Origin: Chlorophyllum brunneum
Lineage: Eukaryota; Basidiomycota; Agaricomycetes; Agaricales; Agaricaceae
Direction of reading: 5' to 3'
Length of the DNA stretch: 64,000 nt
Assembly (NCBI GenBank): GCA_963576785.1
Contig: OY756145.1
Span: 1,674,001-1,738,000, forward strand
The position numbers and the translations under genes are program-made. The notes beneath the pieces were generated by a model that had not been told where the DNA came from, searched no databases, and saw only the letters and a program-made list of their open reading frames with translations. Shown here one piece after another: positions 46,530 through 58,117 of this stretch. How positions within the stretch are numbered: position 1 is the first letter of the stretch; each line of letters opens with the position of its first letter.

Positions 46530-47788
46530 CTATCCAATAACTTTACTATCATCCCCCAGTATGAGGTTGTCAATCAACCTTGTCTTTCCAATGAGTAATG
46601 CACCGCTCAGCAATGCAATTTCTAGATCCTTCCTGGTAGCGCTGTCTTCAACCACTTCGAAGGTATCCGCGTCATTGACTTCAATAAAATCCAAACGCAT
46701 GTCCACGTCCAATTTATCTTCCTGCGCCTGCCTCAGACGAGTTTCCACTACTTGGTGTGCTTTGGCCAGGCATTCTGCTTTATTAGAACCTGTCTCCCAG
46801 GCAGATTTTGCAGCCACCAGGGCCTGGTATAGCGTCGAGGCGACTTTACGCCCATCTGAAGATAAATATGCATTTCTTGATGACAACGCTAGTCCATCCA
46901 CCAGGTCTCGTGCTGTGGGTATGATATGGAGGTTTTCGGGGAGGGGATGGGGCATGAGTAGGTCTTTTGTCATACGTTTCAAGAGGAGACCTTGCTGGAT
47001 ATCTTTTTGACCGAAATATGCTCGTGTCGGCTGAAGATGCCCCAAGTACGGAGTCAATCTAATGTCGGGAAGGGAGGCGTTATACGTACTTGAATAACAT
47101 TGAACAGTTTCGTTACAACGGTAGCCACGCCACGAAAGAAAGTTGGTCTACTCCGTCCTTCCATCTGGTGGCTATAACCTTTGACTTCAACAAAAGTGCC
47201 TTTCTGTGCAGAGACACTTTGCGATATACCCGAGGGATACATTTCTTTGTTGTTTGGGAGGAATATTGCCGATGGCTTCCGGATGACGGGAGATGACGAA
47301 GCTGCGCCATCGGTTTGGGCGCCGAGAGCAGTGAGAGCAGCGATATCTTGGGGTAGTGTGCGAGGATAGGTCGCAAGGTCTTCGTGTGGTGCAAATTGGG
47401 CTGGGTTCACGAAGATGGAGAGGACTGTAAGATCATTCTCGGCTAGTGACCTGCGAACTGGCGTAAAGCAGGTCAAGATTCTCGTGATCTAATCTGATCG
47501 CCGAAACATGGGCCTGCACTCACCAAGGGACAGATGACCCTCATGCAAGGCCCCCATCGTAGGAACGAATCCCACAGATTTGTGTTCCATAAGCGCTTTC
47601 TCTCGCCATTCGCGATAAGCAGCCGCCGTAGTAAAGAGAGGTATGGGCGATGGTGGCAGAACAGAAGACATTCTGCGGAGTATGGCGATAAGGTGGGGTG
47701 TGGAGACGAAAGGGGACCGCAAAACACAGAGTTGCGAGGGTGCGAGCATGCAAGATGGCTGTGGCGAATATGATGCGGACAACGTCAT
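46530..47788 (-). CDS. PAN6: Pantothenate synthetase (pantoate--beta-alanine ligase)
   Basis: Joins pantoate and beta-alanine using ATP, the last step to pantothenate (vitamin B5), for coenzyme A. The nucleotidyltransferase signature is clear: PTMGALHEGHLSL with the HxGH motif, then VRRSLAENDLTVLSIFVNP and QFAPHEDLATYPRTL after a first intron. FFRGVATVVTKLFNV precedes a second intron, followed by TRAYFGQKDIQQ (the KD/QQ block) and SSRNAYLS (Ser-Ser-Arg-Asn). The stop is at 46530. Three in-frame ATGs are possible: 47842, 47788 and 47671. The core needs only the last. The longer N-termini are Ser/Pro-rich and may be targeting sequence or leader. The next gene upstream on the same strand ends at 47869, so the promoter must be very compact or overlap it. 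Confidence 0.92.
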
Positions 47789-47868
47789 GCTACGTGGTCC
47801 AGATGGGATGGTCAATGTCGGTGTGCGATAAGCAGAAATCATGCCACAAATTATCAGATAAGATGGAT

Positions 47869-48815
47869 TTAACTATTTTTAACCCTCTTCCCTCTCCCTG
47901 ATGATCTGGTTTGCTGCCGTTTCTCCCATTCTGCCCGCCACCGCAGCCACTCATCCTCCCTTCCCCCATCAGACCAGATGGCCCACCCATCACGGATCTG
48001 GAGCCAGGTCGACACAGGATGACTCACTGCATAGAATTTAACCAGGCCGAACAGTGATGTGGGGTATTTCGTCGGAAGAAGCTCAACCACAAGGTAGAGT
48101 GAGAAGCCTAGGGAAGACCCAATACCTAAACCCCAAAATATTTGATACCAGTTATGATATCCAAGGTAATACCTGTGTTATGGCAGTGTCAGAATGCTCA
48201 TAAAGCATCAAACGTCAACACACCTTGAATAGGCGACAGCGCCCGCCCAGCCCGATAGCCCCGCGTAGACCATGAGGCGCCAAAGCCGGTCAATTAACTC
48301 TGAGCTGGTGCTTGCGAACCGATGTTTGAAATACACGTGGCATGCCAGAAACGTCGCAAAATAGCCCATGTATTGGCTATGTGAAGAGGGGAACCCATAC
48401 CCGTTACCAATGCTCTCTAGAAGAACGTAGGGCTGAGCGAAATAAATGGAGTATACCGCCCAGCACTCACGAATTGGTCGGTCTTGTTTGACCGCATGCT
48501 TTATCGCATAGTTCACGCCCTCACCGAGTAGCTGTCCCACCCACATCACAATGACGAGATACTCGCGCGTTTGCACTGCCAGTGCGGCGTATGAAGCCTA
48601 TAATAAGGATTTGAAGATTCCTCATGAACCTGGAACCCGGTGTCCACGTACCATCAGCAAAATAGGGCTAAGAGTCACCAAGGCGAGGCCGAGAGAGAAA
48701 ACGGAATCATCATCATCTGAGAACCTATTAGAGTAAGTAAGCGGGGATAAAACAGCATGTCACGCTTACAGAGCACATGTGTGAGGTCCAAAGAAGCCCT
48801 TGGTCCTTCCGACAT
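47869..48815 (-). CDS. CAX4: Dolichyl-diphosphatase (PAP2 family, Cwh8/DOLPP1-like)
   Basis: Hydrolyses dolichyl diphosphate on the lumenal side of the ER to recycle the glycan carrier for N-glycosylation. The start MSEGPRASLDLTHVL is followed, through two short introns, by SVFSLGLALVTLSPILL (helix 1) and REYLVIVMWVGQLLGEGVNY. The three PAP2 phosphatase motifs are in order: KHAVKQDRP (KX6RP), PSSHSQYMGYF (PSGH-type, here PSSH) and, across an intron, SRYYLGYHNWYQ (SRX5H). Several more helices follow (FWGLGIGSSLGFSLYL). The C-terminal tail is polar. About 258 residues, normal for the family. It diverges from the BCS1-like gene across about 330 bases. Confidence 0.92.
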
Positions 48816-49144
48816 GACTCGAGCTGGGTGTTGGGGTAGCAAAAGCAGCAGTTGAAGATCAGAGGGCGCTTAACAAGACACGTCGAGCACAGCGGAGCGC
48901 GCGTCTGACGCGATCTTCCCACGATGCATAGTTCTGATAGAGCCTCTATCCAGACAAAAAACTTTTTATCCCAATCTGGCTGACGGGTGCGTCGCGCCGC
49001 TTTCGTGACAGAATCCTTCTCTTCCTCATCCGCTTGGACGTATCGCCTTCCATCACAACCGATGAGTATGGAATGGGGTTAGAAACGACCCACTGAAATT
49101 CGCCTCTAAAGCCGCGAGCCTCTGGAGTGTTTTAGCATGCCAGT

Positions 49145-51329
49145 ATGGTTGCGCCCATGATACTCGTTCAAACTGTCCTCTCCGCCCTCACTGGTGAGCC
49201 CAGCAGGGTATCTTCCCCGTCCCAAGACCAACACATCACCTCCGCTGGGACCGTGGTGGATACAGGTCCACCAGTGATCAACACACCTGTGCCTGCATCG
49301 GTCGATCTCTCTACGCTTATCGCACCTTTGCTCTCTATATCTGCCATGGGTGAATGGGCCAGGCTCCTTTTTCTAGGCGGCCTCTTTGAAATCTGTCGTC
49401 GTGCTGTGATGAAATTATATCAGCTCATATATGACGCCTTCTTCATCACCGTCGACATCACAGAGACCGATCCCTGTTACAGTACGCCCTTTCAGCACCC
49501 AAGTCATCTGTTCCGTCTAAATCGACGTGGTAGCCTGGATTATCCTCTGGCTCCAAACCCAGGCTTCCTGGAAAAATGCACGCAACATACAGCTCGACAC
49601 CGAATACTCTGACACAAATAACAGCTTTATCCTTGATGACAGGATACAAAAGCAGACAGTAATCGGCGAACGACGGCTATCCTACAAGCCATCCCACTTT
49701 TCCGCGCATTCATTTTGGTATAAGCGTCATTGGTTCCGGATAAACCGATGGGAGAAAGAAGGTACCTCTCCCTTCAGGAAAAGGGAAGAGTATTTGCGCT
49801 TATGGTATGTCGCATCCTTTGGGCTCCGTATCAATCTAATGATGAGCCTGATCTGGTAAGCATCCTCTCGAAGGACCACAGTGCTCTGAATGACTTGCTT
49901 GCTGAAGCGGAGCAAGTTTATGAGGCCGCTCAAGAAAATTTAATAAACATCTACGTCTCTGACTCGTGAGGCTAAGTCCACTCTCGGGTTTTCACTCTAA
50001 TATCGACAAGGCCACCCATTTAGGACTAACCAAGCCTGGCGTCACCTCGCTGCTCGGCGCAAGCGTCCACTCAGTTCCATCGTCCTTGATCCTGGTACCA
50101 AGGATCTACTCATCGAAGATGCCAGAGAGTTTTTGAATAGCAAAAATTGGTATGCTGCTCGTGGCATTCCTTTCCGTCGCGGCTATCTTCTCGTGCGTCT
50201 ATCCCCCCCGACCTTGCATCAGATTAATTAAGTAATTTTTAGTATGGTGAAGCTGGTTCTGGAAAGACTAGCATGATCCAGAGTTTGGCTGGGGAACTTG
50301 GTCTTGACATTTACATCGTCTCGCTTTCTCGTGCTGGGCTGGATGATATTGCATTGAATGAGCTTATATCTCGCTTACCTGGTGAGCCGAAGAAATAAAA
50401 AAACAATTTGATGGTCAACGTATGCTAAGATTCTGGATAGAGAAGTGCATCGCGCTCATGGAAGACATTGACGCTGCCTTCACTGCCACCATCAACAGGG
50501 ATTCCTCCGAGTCCCCTGTTAAGATCATGGATGGCTCCGATCCCGCCCAGGCCCAGACTCTGAAAAAACAGAAGGCATTGAGCAAGTACGTCTCTCTCAC
50601 TGTTCTTCACCTATATCGGTCGTGACGGTTATTCGTAGAGTCACTCTCAGCGGCCTCCTGAACGCTCTGGATGGTGTCGCAGCACAAGAGGGCCGCCTCC
50701 TCTTTGCCACGACCAATAAATATAACTCTCTCGATCCAGCTCTTACTCGCCCTGGCCGTATGGATCTGCACATTGAATTCAAGTTGGCTAGCAGGCATCA
50801 GGCGAGAGAGCTCTATCGATGTTTCTATTCGCCAGATAATGACCCTGCGGATGGAGTTTCTGCTAAGCCCTGCGTCGAATCTCACCGGCAGGGTGAAACC
50901 ACAGAGGTGTCAGAGAAGGAGCTATCTCTGCTCGATATAGATGAGACTAATTCAGATGCATCGGAAGAAATGGCCGCTGTACCGCCCATCTCGACCTTTC
51001 CCGAGAAGGACGCCCTTGCTCTTTCCGTGGGGCATCAATCAGGTTATTCTGGAGCTACTGGTTCCATCTCATCCAAACTACGGCTAGGCGGACTCGCGAC
51101 TATCTTTGGTGACATGCTTCCCGAAAGGGAATTTTCGATGGCGAGTTTACAGGGGTATTTGATGATGTATAAGGCCAAACCCGTGGATGCTGCTAATGAT
51201 TTTGGGGCATGGGTTGAGAAAGAGAGGAGAGAGAGGGCTGAGAAAGAGTCGAAGGAGATGAGAAACACGCAGGACGTGAACGTGGTGGTGGATGTAAACA
51301 GGGCATCTCCGACTGAACTTTTCGTTTGA
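49145..51329 (+). CDS. BCS1-like AAA ATPase
   Basis: A mitochondrial inner-membrane-type AAA protein related to Bcs1, the chaperone that inserts the Rieske protein into respiratory complex III. The N-terminus has a hydrophobic helix (APLLSISAMGEWARLLFLGG), then the BCS1 N-terminal domain (AWIILWLQTQASW, RRLSYKPSHFS). The AAA core: GIPFRRGYLL, Walker A GEAGSGKTS at the start of an exon (about 50243), Walker B CIALMEDIDAAF (about 50447), and the BCS1 hallmark LDPALTRPGRMDLHIEF. Between Walker B and the sensor lies an insert (about 30 residues, SSESPVKIMDGSDPAQ), common in basidiomycete paralogues. The end (EFSMASLQGYLMMYK) is the usual C-terminal helix. About 620 residues. Mushroom genomes carry many such paralogues, so this need not be the Rieske chaperone itself. 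Confidence 0.85.
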
Positions 51330-51623
51330 TCATGGGCTGAACTCTCCTTTTGGATCACAGCCCAACTAACGTAGACCGCACTACGCCACATGCTTATAAG
51401 CATGTCTTGTTGTGGTCATTGAGGTACTCGAGTTCAACCTTCAGCTTGAAGTCCCACTCACTTGGCCCTTACCACTTCCAATTCCTTATCTTCTGCATCC
51501 CAGAGAATCCGTGTTCACTCCACAAACTTTACATTGTACTAATCCCGGGCCAGGGACTTCGAGGATAGTAATCTTCGAATATAAAATGTTTGCCGCAACT
51601 GCAGACCGTAAATGAACCTGTCT

Positions 51624-52914
51624 TCAGGTCTGCGTAACCTTCTTCCTCCGTTCAACCATTTCTTCACCGATTGTCCAAAAGTCTCTAGTTAACGAGCTGC
51701 CAGGGTGATCCCAATCATTTTCGTGGCTCTTCATATACGGTACGCGGAGAACATAGTCATACATAGGGTGATCCATCGCAAGGTCATGGGTGACAGAGGC
51801 CGCAATTGCGCGAGGATCCACCCCTCCCATGATCAGACGAGACAGGTAGTTGTAGATACTCAAGTCAATCGAGGAGAAAGACATGATGGGACCGCCCGAC
51901 ATGGCAGCAACGAACTCTTCGGGGAGTTCGAAAAGTAGGTATGGGCCGCCGTAGTCATTCTGGTATCGTGGATAAGTGTACTGGTCGATGCACCAGAAAA
52001 TTATGATCTCCAAGTTTGGAGGACAAGCAGCGAGTAATTGCGTGATCCATTCCTGCCAGAACTCGCTATTGAGATGGGCGTCAGGCAGCATATCGTTGAA
52101 GGAAATATGTGTGAGGTTTTGGAGATGGCAAAGGGTATCCCACAGCACTACTTCCGAAGAGAATGAAAAGTCAAGATGTGTGAGGTTTTGGAAGAAGGGG
52201 TGATTGAAAGTAAATTCGTCGAGAGGATGGAGACCTGGAATGAAGTATGCAGTTGTAGAAAAGCGTCGAAGTTGTCCGAATGGCCGAATGTCGATGTCCC
52301 CTTTATTGTGACTAATGGGGAATGTTGGTATAGACTGGAGTTGTGAGCGTCCTTCAATATCCATGATTGTTGACGAGCTGCTGGCTCTAAGGAACATGAG
52401 GACAATCTCTACGTCAGTTGAGCAAACTTCAGTGCAAGCGAAATGCTGAAGAGCAGGTAATTCCATGAGTACCTCTAATAGGTTCTCAGGATCCACGTAT
52501 GTACGAATGAAAATGCCCCTGACATGAGTCCTGTAGAAAGTTGTATCTTTGGTTGACTCGGAGAGCATTCGTTCGTTCCATGTCCGGAGGAAGAGGTTTA
52601 GTCGACGTTCAGTGTCGAAACTCAGATTGCGGTAAATGGAAGGTTCCACCCTGTAGGATAGTGTTGTCAGAAGATATAGGTGGTTCATACGACAGCGTTG
52701 CTTACCATTCCTTTACTTGCCACGAGATCAGCGCCAAACGTACAGGAAGAGGTTCATCCTCCATCGCCTTTTCAAAGATGATCCTCAGAATTTCTGGAGG
52801 GATGCAGACCGCCGCATGTTTCTGTGTGCTTCTGACGAACTCGAAGGTTTGCCTGTAGAGCATCGTCCGACGAATGCACATCGAAAATTTTAGTTCATTA
52901 AGTGTTGAATTCAA
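51624..52914 (-). CDS. F-box-like leucine-rich family protein, copy 1
   Basis: First of four related genes here. Exon 1 ends with an F-box-like block: CIPPEILRIIFEKAMEDEPL, then VRLALISWQVKEW. An intron splits the last Trp codon (TG|G, phase 2), and exon 2 starts VEPSIYRNLSF. The remainder is a degenerate leucine-rich-repeat-like series (LRRFSTTAYFIPGL, QNLTHLDFSFSSEV, LQNLTHISFND, LLAACPPNLEIIIF). It closes with the family's C-terminal signature DFWTIGEEMVERRK. If the F-box-like part binds Skp1, the protein would be a substrate receptor of an SCF ubiquitin ligase; that is inference. About 411 residues. The first ATG (52914) is uncertain; a Met 11 codons further in is possible. It is the most diverged copy. 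Confidence 0.75.
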
Positions 52915-53609
52915 TTCGAATCAGTGAGCACATATGTAGATGACATCCAAGAGAAAAAAAAGCTTACCAAACTCCCATACCGGCTGTTTTACTTGTCTTG
53001 GGCACTTTGTCGAAGAGGTGTAATTCCGGAACCTCACGTCTCGCGTTAGTGTGGTGTGATCAGCACCAATGACAGGAGGCATGTCCGCCACGACCCAATG
53101 CCACAATCTTGAGATCTTGAGAGTCGGGGCCCAGAATATATGAATAGTTCCGGCTTTTGGATTCTTGTAACACCAAGACTGGGCGTCCGTGCTAGGGCTG
53201 GGTCGGTACGGCGGTCTATGTAGTACTTATTGGTCGTTGAGATTTCTCGCACAGCCCGGATCAAAATGATCATGATGGCCCTGGGATTGCCCCAAGCGCA
53301 GAGCCAAAACCATGAAGTGCCGACTTGATACTTTGATTATCTCCAGATTCATGCTACCATTACCACCCGTTCATGTTAGCATGATCATGCTGAATACCGG
53401 CCAATTTTGACAGGAGAAACGCTATGTATTTGCATGGGAGTATCAAGTTGAAATGCCTAAGTCTATTAGTTGTATCATGGGGCTTTACTGTACGAATGTG
53501 CGTGCAATCAAATTTCAGTATGGTAGTGAGTATAAAGGTGGACACATAGCAATGCGTTAGTGTGTACGCGGTATCGTGGAAAATTGGTGGTGAGCGCTGA
53601 CAAGGATGG
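52915..53609. other. Intergenic region between two paralogues
   Basis: About 0.7 kb with no supportable gene. It should contain the promoter of copy 1 and the 3' end of copy 2. Confidence 0.5.
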
Positions 53610-54876
53610 TTATGATGATGATGATTGTTCAACAAGTTTAGCCCAAGTCATTGTTTTCCTCCGCTCAATGATATCTTCTCCCACTGTCCAACAATCGCGG
53701 TGCCCATGTGCTGTCCCATCCCAATCCAGTCTATTATCCGGCCAGTTGAAATAGACAAGCATATCCCTGTATAGTTGACCCTGAGGAATATAAGACGTTA
53801 CTGCAGCAGGCACTGCGCGAGGATCGATTGTCCCAAAGGCGAGCTGTGCAATGGGGTGAAGAGTCTCAAGGTCGACGCTGTCACGACCTTTTGATTTGTC
53901 TGTCAACCAGGGAGTGCAAGTCTCGTCCCCCACTTCAGAAAGACTAGGATGAGGGGGTGGCCAGCCTGGGAAGAAATAATCGCCCTCTGAATCTCGTAGA
54001 TCGAAATCGGCGTTGCAATCCTCGACAATGGCGAGGATGATAACCTTGACAGTGGATGGACAAGCGGCGAGTAAGCGATTAAACCAGAAGTGTATTTCTT
54101 TAGTGCTGAGGCATGGTAAGTCGGTGGCCATATCGAGAGAGATGTGGGTGAGTTTAGAGAGGGAACGAAGGCTTTCCCAGTTGGCTGTTGGGTGGACGAG
54201 GATATCCATGTGTGTCAAGTCGCGGAAGGCTCGGTGTGTGAAAGTGACCCCGCGTTCGGCGAGAAGTGAAGCACAAAAGGATATTCGTCGGAGATGTTTA
54301 TAGGGAAAGAGGACCTGGCCATTATGTGTTTTTACTGAGTCTAGCACGACAGCCATTGCTGTTCTCCCCCACTGAATCACATCGCCATCCCAACAGGCAA
54401 GACTCCGCAACTCTGTCAGGTGCTGGACGACATCGATGAGCTTTTCGGTGCCAGGGAAGTCGGGACATAGGAAGAGGGTTCGGACGTGGCGCTGGATAAA
54501 GTCTTGCGTGGGCGGGTTTTGTCGTTGTGCGCAGAGAGTCGTGTAGAATTCATCAAACTTGGTGTCGGTGTAGAGACTGACGTGCTCGTAAACGAGGGGT
54601 TTGAGCCTATCGCAGGGAGGGATAGTAGTGGGTGGAGGGTTTTCGGGGTGGTAAAGGTACGTGGTGAGCTCACCAGCGTCGGACTTGGCGCGACACACGC
54701 AAGAGATGCATTGGTCGTGGGTTGTCTTCCATTGCCTTTTCGAATACGAGTCGAGCAATGTCCATAGGGAGATTTGAAAGGAGCTGCAGTTGTTTGGGGA
54801 TCGGTGGTGGGATAACGTCCCATATCCAAGCGTATTCCCGGTGGTCAAAGTCGTCTGTAGCGGCAGAGGTGGTCAT
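53610..54876 (-). CDS. F-box-like leucine-rich family protein, copy 2
   Basis: Start MTTSAATDDFDHREYAW; exon 1 ends with NLPMDIARLVFEKAMEDNP and HLLRVSRQVRRW. The intron interrupts the Trp codon exactly as in copies 1, 3 and 4. Exon 2 opens LKPLVYEHVSLYTDTKFDEF. It continues with RHVRTLFL, LRSLACWDGDVIQWGRTAM, LRRISFCASLLAERG, FRDLTHMDI, LSKLTHISLDMATDL and LLAACPSTVKVII. The C-terminal part has AQLAFGTIDPRAVPAAV, DMLVYFNWPDNRLDWDG and DCWTVGEDIIERRK. About 400 residues. It is closest to copy 4 over the whole length. The Ser run at the end is encoded by a short ATC/TCA repeat. Function unknown; SCF substrate receptor is a family-level guess. Confidence 0.82.
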
Positions 54877-55059
54877 GGTTCTGGGGAGGGTATGAGGATT
54901 GGAGGTCTATTAAAACTGTGACATCTGGCTTACCTTGACCAAGGTTGAGTCAGTGGTAGAGCACGACTGAGTCAATATTGACGTAAAGGGGAGGATGGCT
55001 GACCCTGGATGAGGAAGCCCAGCTACACGCCAACCCGACAACCGTCAACTCTCCATTCC

Positions 55060-56249
55060 ATGGCAAACATCGGCAGTGCTTTTCTCGGCGACGCACGACG
55101 CATCCGCCAGCTCTCTTCTCCAACAACTACCACCGCCCCCACATCCCCACCCTCCTCACCGCCCGCCCACAACACTCACCCCATGAGTCTCGCACAGCCC
55201 CTGTCCCCACCGCCAACGCAGTCCCACTCACCACAGCCAGACAGCCAGGGATGGGCTGCCCTGGCCCAACCCTTAAGCAAAACCACCATCGACTCAGCAT
55301 TGGCATTAGAACTTCGTGTCCGGTGGCTGGAGGCTCTGGTTCTCGGGCTCGACGATCCCGCTTTGGATCTTGACGCGCCAACGTCCGCCGATAAGGCCAG
55401 TGCTGACAAGGGACATAAAATTCGAGGTAGTCTCAGGAGAGGACAGAAAGCAAAAGAAAAGGAGAGGGGAAAGGAGAAAGAGACCGTCGTCACACTTGCA
55501 CGGCTAACAGAAGATGTGAAGAAGCGCTTGGACGCAATCGTTGACACCAACGAGGGTCTCAGGAAATTTATGGATACCTGTACGACTTGTTTTCCTACAC
55601 ACTATCTTTACCTATTGTCTATTCTCCAGACGACCAGCATGCACAGTATCTTACGCCCACATTTGCACTCTCAGGAATCATTGACGCACCGCTACCCTCA
55701 ACGCCAACCTCGGAGAGTGCAGAGGGGGGAAGGAACCTAAGCTTATCGCTGCTGCCGATATACGAGAACATGTCGCCGGCAGAGCTCGAGGCATACCTAA
55801 CGGAGATGGAGCCTGAGATACGGGCTGCAGATCGTGATATGCGGGAGATCGAGGCACTCGTTGGCAAGGGAGCCACCGGTGCTGGCAAGCTTGGCGGTCG
55901 GTATTTTGGTTTATGGCACTACCGCATCAGTGTTGATCGCAACTATTAGATTATGAAGCGCTTAAACCGCGCCTTGCGAAACTCATAAAAGCACACCAGG
56001 ACGACGTCAAACTCGCAGACGAGCTGGAAAAGCGAGTGACAAGACTGGTCGAGCGGCATGTAACTCATGTATGGCGATATCTCTTCTCTTCGTGGGGCGG
56101 ACTGTTGACAGGAGACACTCTTGCAGGTCGATGCACTATCAGAACTGTTTGTAGCTTGGGATGATACGTTGTTAGAAGCGGAAAGTCGGACGAGTAGGCT
56201 AGAAAAGGACGGACGAGAGCGCCAGCGGCTAGGACTGGTGGTTGAATAG
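55060..56249 (+). CDS. Dynactin p22/p24-like subunit (DCTN3/Ldb18 type)
   Basis: Probably the small shoulder subunit of dynactin, the dynein cofactor that moves nuclei and vesicles along microtubules. After a Pro/Ser-rich start come ALELRVRWLEALVLGL (the N-terminal coiled-coil opening), a basic linker and LTEDVKKRLDAIVDTNEGLR. An intron leads into YDQHAQYLTPTFALSG, recalling the family's LDPEYI block. Then LLPIYENMSPAELEAYLTE and, after two more introns, DYEALKPRLAKLIKAHQDD and DALSELFVAWDDTLLEAE, which parallels the C-terminal KQFVQWDELL block of animal DCTN3. The order and spacing fit; the identity is modest. About 325 residues, longer than animal p22 owing to the leader. An alternative in-frame ATG lies at 55009. 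Confidence 0.62.
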
Positions 56250-56373
56250 ATTTCATGTCACCCATAAGTCACGGAGATTTGGGGCCAAGCGTGTCCGAAC
56301 AGAACAGCGCGAGCTCGACACTCCAGCCCAGAGGCTGTGCCGCAGTCACAGCTCTTCACACCGCCCCACCTCC

Positions 56374-57896
56374 ATGGCCATCTCAGAACCCTCAGTGCCC
56401 TGCGAACAGACCCCCCACAAGCAAAAAATGGACCTGACGCCGTTTCCTGACGTCCCGCTTGACATTGCCCAATTGGTCTTTGAGAGAGCCATGGAGGACA
56501 CGCCTATACCCGTTCATCTAGCCCTGGTCTCGCGCCAAGTCCAGCAGTGGTGCGTGCTCAGAGCCTACCCTCTGCCTTTCACCTCACCCACCCCGCCACA
56601 TGACGTAGGGTTGAACCTCTCTTGTACCGCAACCTGACGTTTGACGACGCGGAAAACTTCTCTCGCTTTTACCGCACATTTCGCAATCGCCGCTACTCTC
56701 AATCCAAATCAACTGCCTTTTTCGCGAAACACGTAAAGACCTTGCATATACTAAGCAAGGCCGCTCCCAGAATGGAGCAGCTCGTTGCGATTGGCAGGTC
56801 TTTATGCAGCTTAAGAGCTGCTGCTGGCTGGGATAACTCGTGGGGGTGTTTTGTCCTCGGCTTTTTGGCGTTTGATTGCGTTGGCATGCATAGTGTGAGG
56901 GCGTTGGATATGGGCAGTTGGAAGTTTAATATGAGGGAGGGCAGGGAACAGTGGAGAGATGAACAGGAGAAGATGCGGAGGGAGGGAAGAGACGTAGATT
57001 CACTTAGAGGTTGGGTTGAGAGTGACGGTGAGGGTTGCAAGGACGACTTCCTGGTAAAGGTTGAGGAAGAAGACGGTTTAGAAGATCCTTTCCCTTACAA
57101 GGATTTGCGAAGGCTCTCAATGTCCGCGCACGCTTTACGAATATTCCGACTTGATTTTACGAGCCGCATATTTCGGGACCTCACACATTTGGACATCTAT
57201 TACTGTCGACTATTCGACTGGTCCACTCTCAGGGTTATGAGTAGCCTAACCCACATCGCCATCGACTTTTTGACACTCGTCAACCTCAATTTTACCGAAA
57301 TGAAACAGTGTATGGCCGACACAATTCAATTCTGCCAGGACCTCTCACGACTAAAGGTTATCATCTTTGCGTGCGTCAACTGGTGGAGCAAAGATTTCGA
57401 TCTAATGGACGACGAACACGATTCTTTGTCGCCGCTTAATTTCTCGTCCGAGGATTGGGATCAAGGCGGACCGTTGATTTCAACAATGGTCGATGAACAT
57501 TCTCTCCATTATTTTACACAACTCTCTTTAGGGATGCACGACCACCGCGTTGTGCTGGGTGTTGTAAGCGAATGCTTACAGAAGAGTCATTTGATGAGAG
57601 ATTATATGGTTAATTTTGTGTGGCCGAAGAATTCATATGATTGGGATTTTACGGTGCCGACGGGGACACACAAGGAAAGCTGGGAGGCGGCAGAGGAGAT
57701 TATTGAGAGGCGGATGAAGGAGAGGAATGAAAGGAGGCATAAGTTGGGCAGAGATATGATTAAGTGGCGTGGTCACACTAATGGCGGTGATGAAAGCGAG
57801 GATGAGAGTTTGGATGGTGAGTTTGGCTTTAGAGACGCTGTGAAGCGGAGGTGGAATGAGGCCAAGTCTACCGGCCGTGTTGATGAATTTATCTGA
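56374..57896 (+). CDS. F-box-like leucine-rich family protein, copy 3 (with acidic/basic insert)
   Basis: Exon 1 (56374-56549) contains FPDVPLDIAQLVFERAMEDT and HLALVSRQVQQW; the intron (56550-56608) again splits the final Trp codon in phase 2. Exon 2 starts VEPLLYRNLTFDDAENF, with KHVKTLHI, SLCSLRAAAGWDNSW, LRRLSMSAHALRIF, FRDLTHLDIYYCRLFDW and SSLTHIAIDFL. An insert of about 60 charged residues (from MREGREQWRDEQEK to LVKVEEEDG) follows the first repeat and is absent in the other copies. The end keeps DYMVNFVWPKNSYDWDF and ESWEAAEEIIERRMKE, then a charged 60-residue extension. 487 residues, the longest member. It starts only about 124 bases after the dynactin-like gene ends. Confidence 0.8.
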
Positions 57897-58117
57897 ATAT
57901 TCAACATGATACATTACGTAGTATCTCCACTAATCCTGGACCCACATATGTATGGACATATATGGTTACTCCTTCAACCGACCACCTCTCGTCGGTTCTT
58001 CATACGCCCGAGTTCCGGAATCGACATTAATAAACTTGGATTAATTAATTACCCAACGTCGCGTTTGGGTCCAAACAGGATATAGGGCACTCAAGCGTTC
58101 GACGTCGAGTGGCAGTG

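Noticed and set aside
54950..54990. tRNA-like A-box (CAGTGGTAGAGC)
   Set aside because: No B-box (GGTTCRANTCC) or acceptor stem follows at the right distance.
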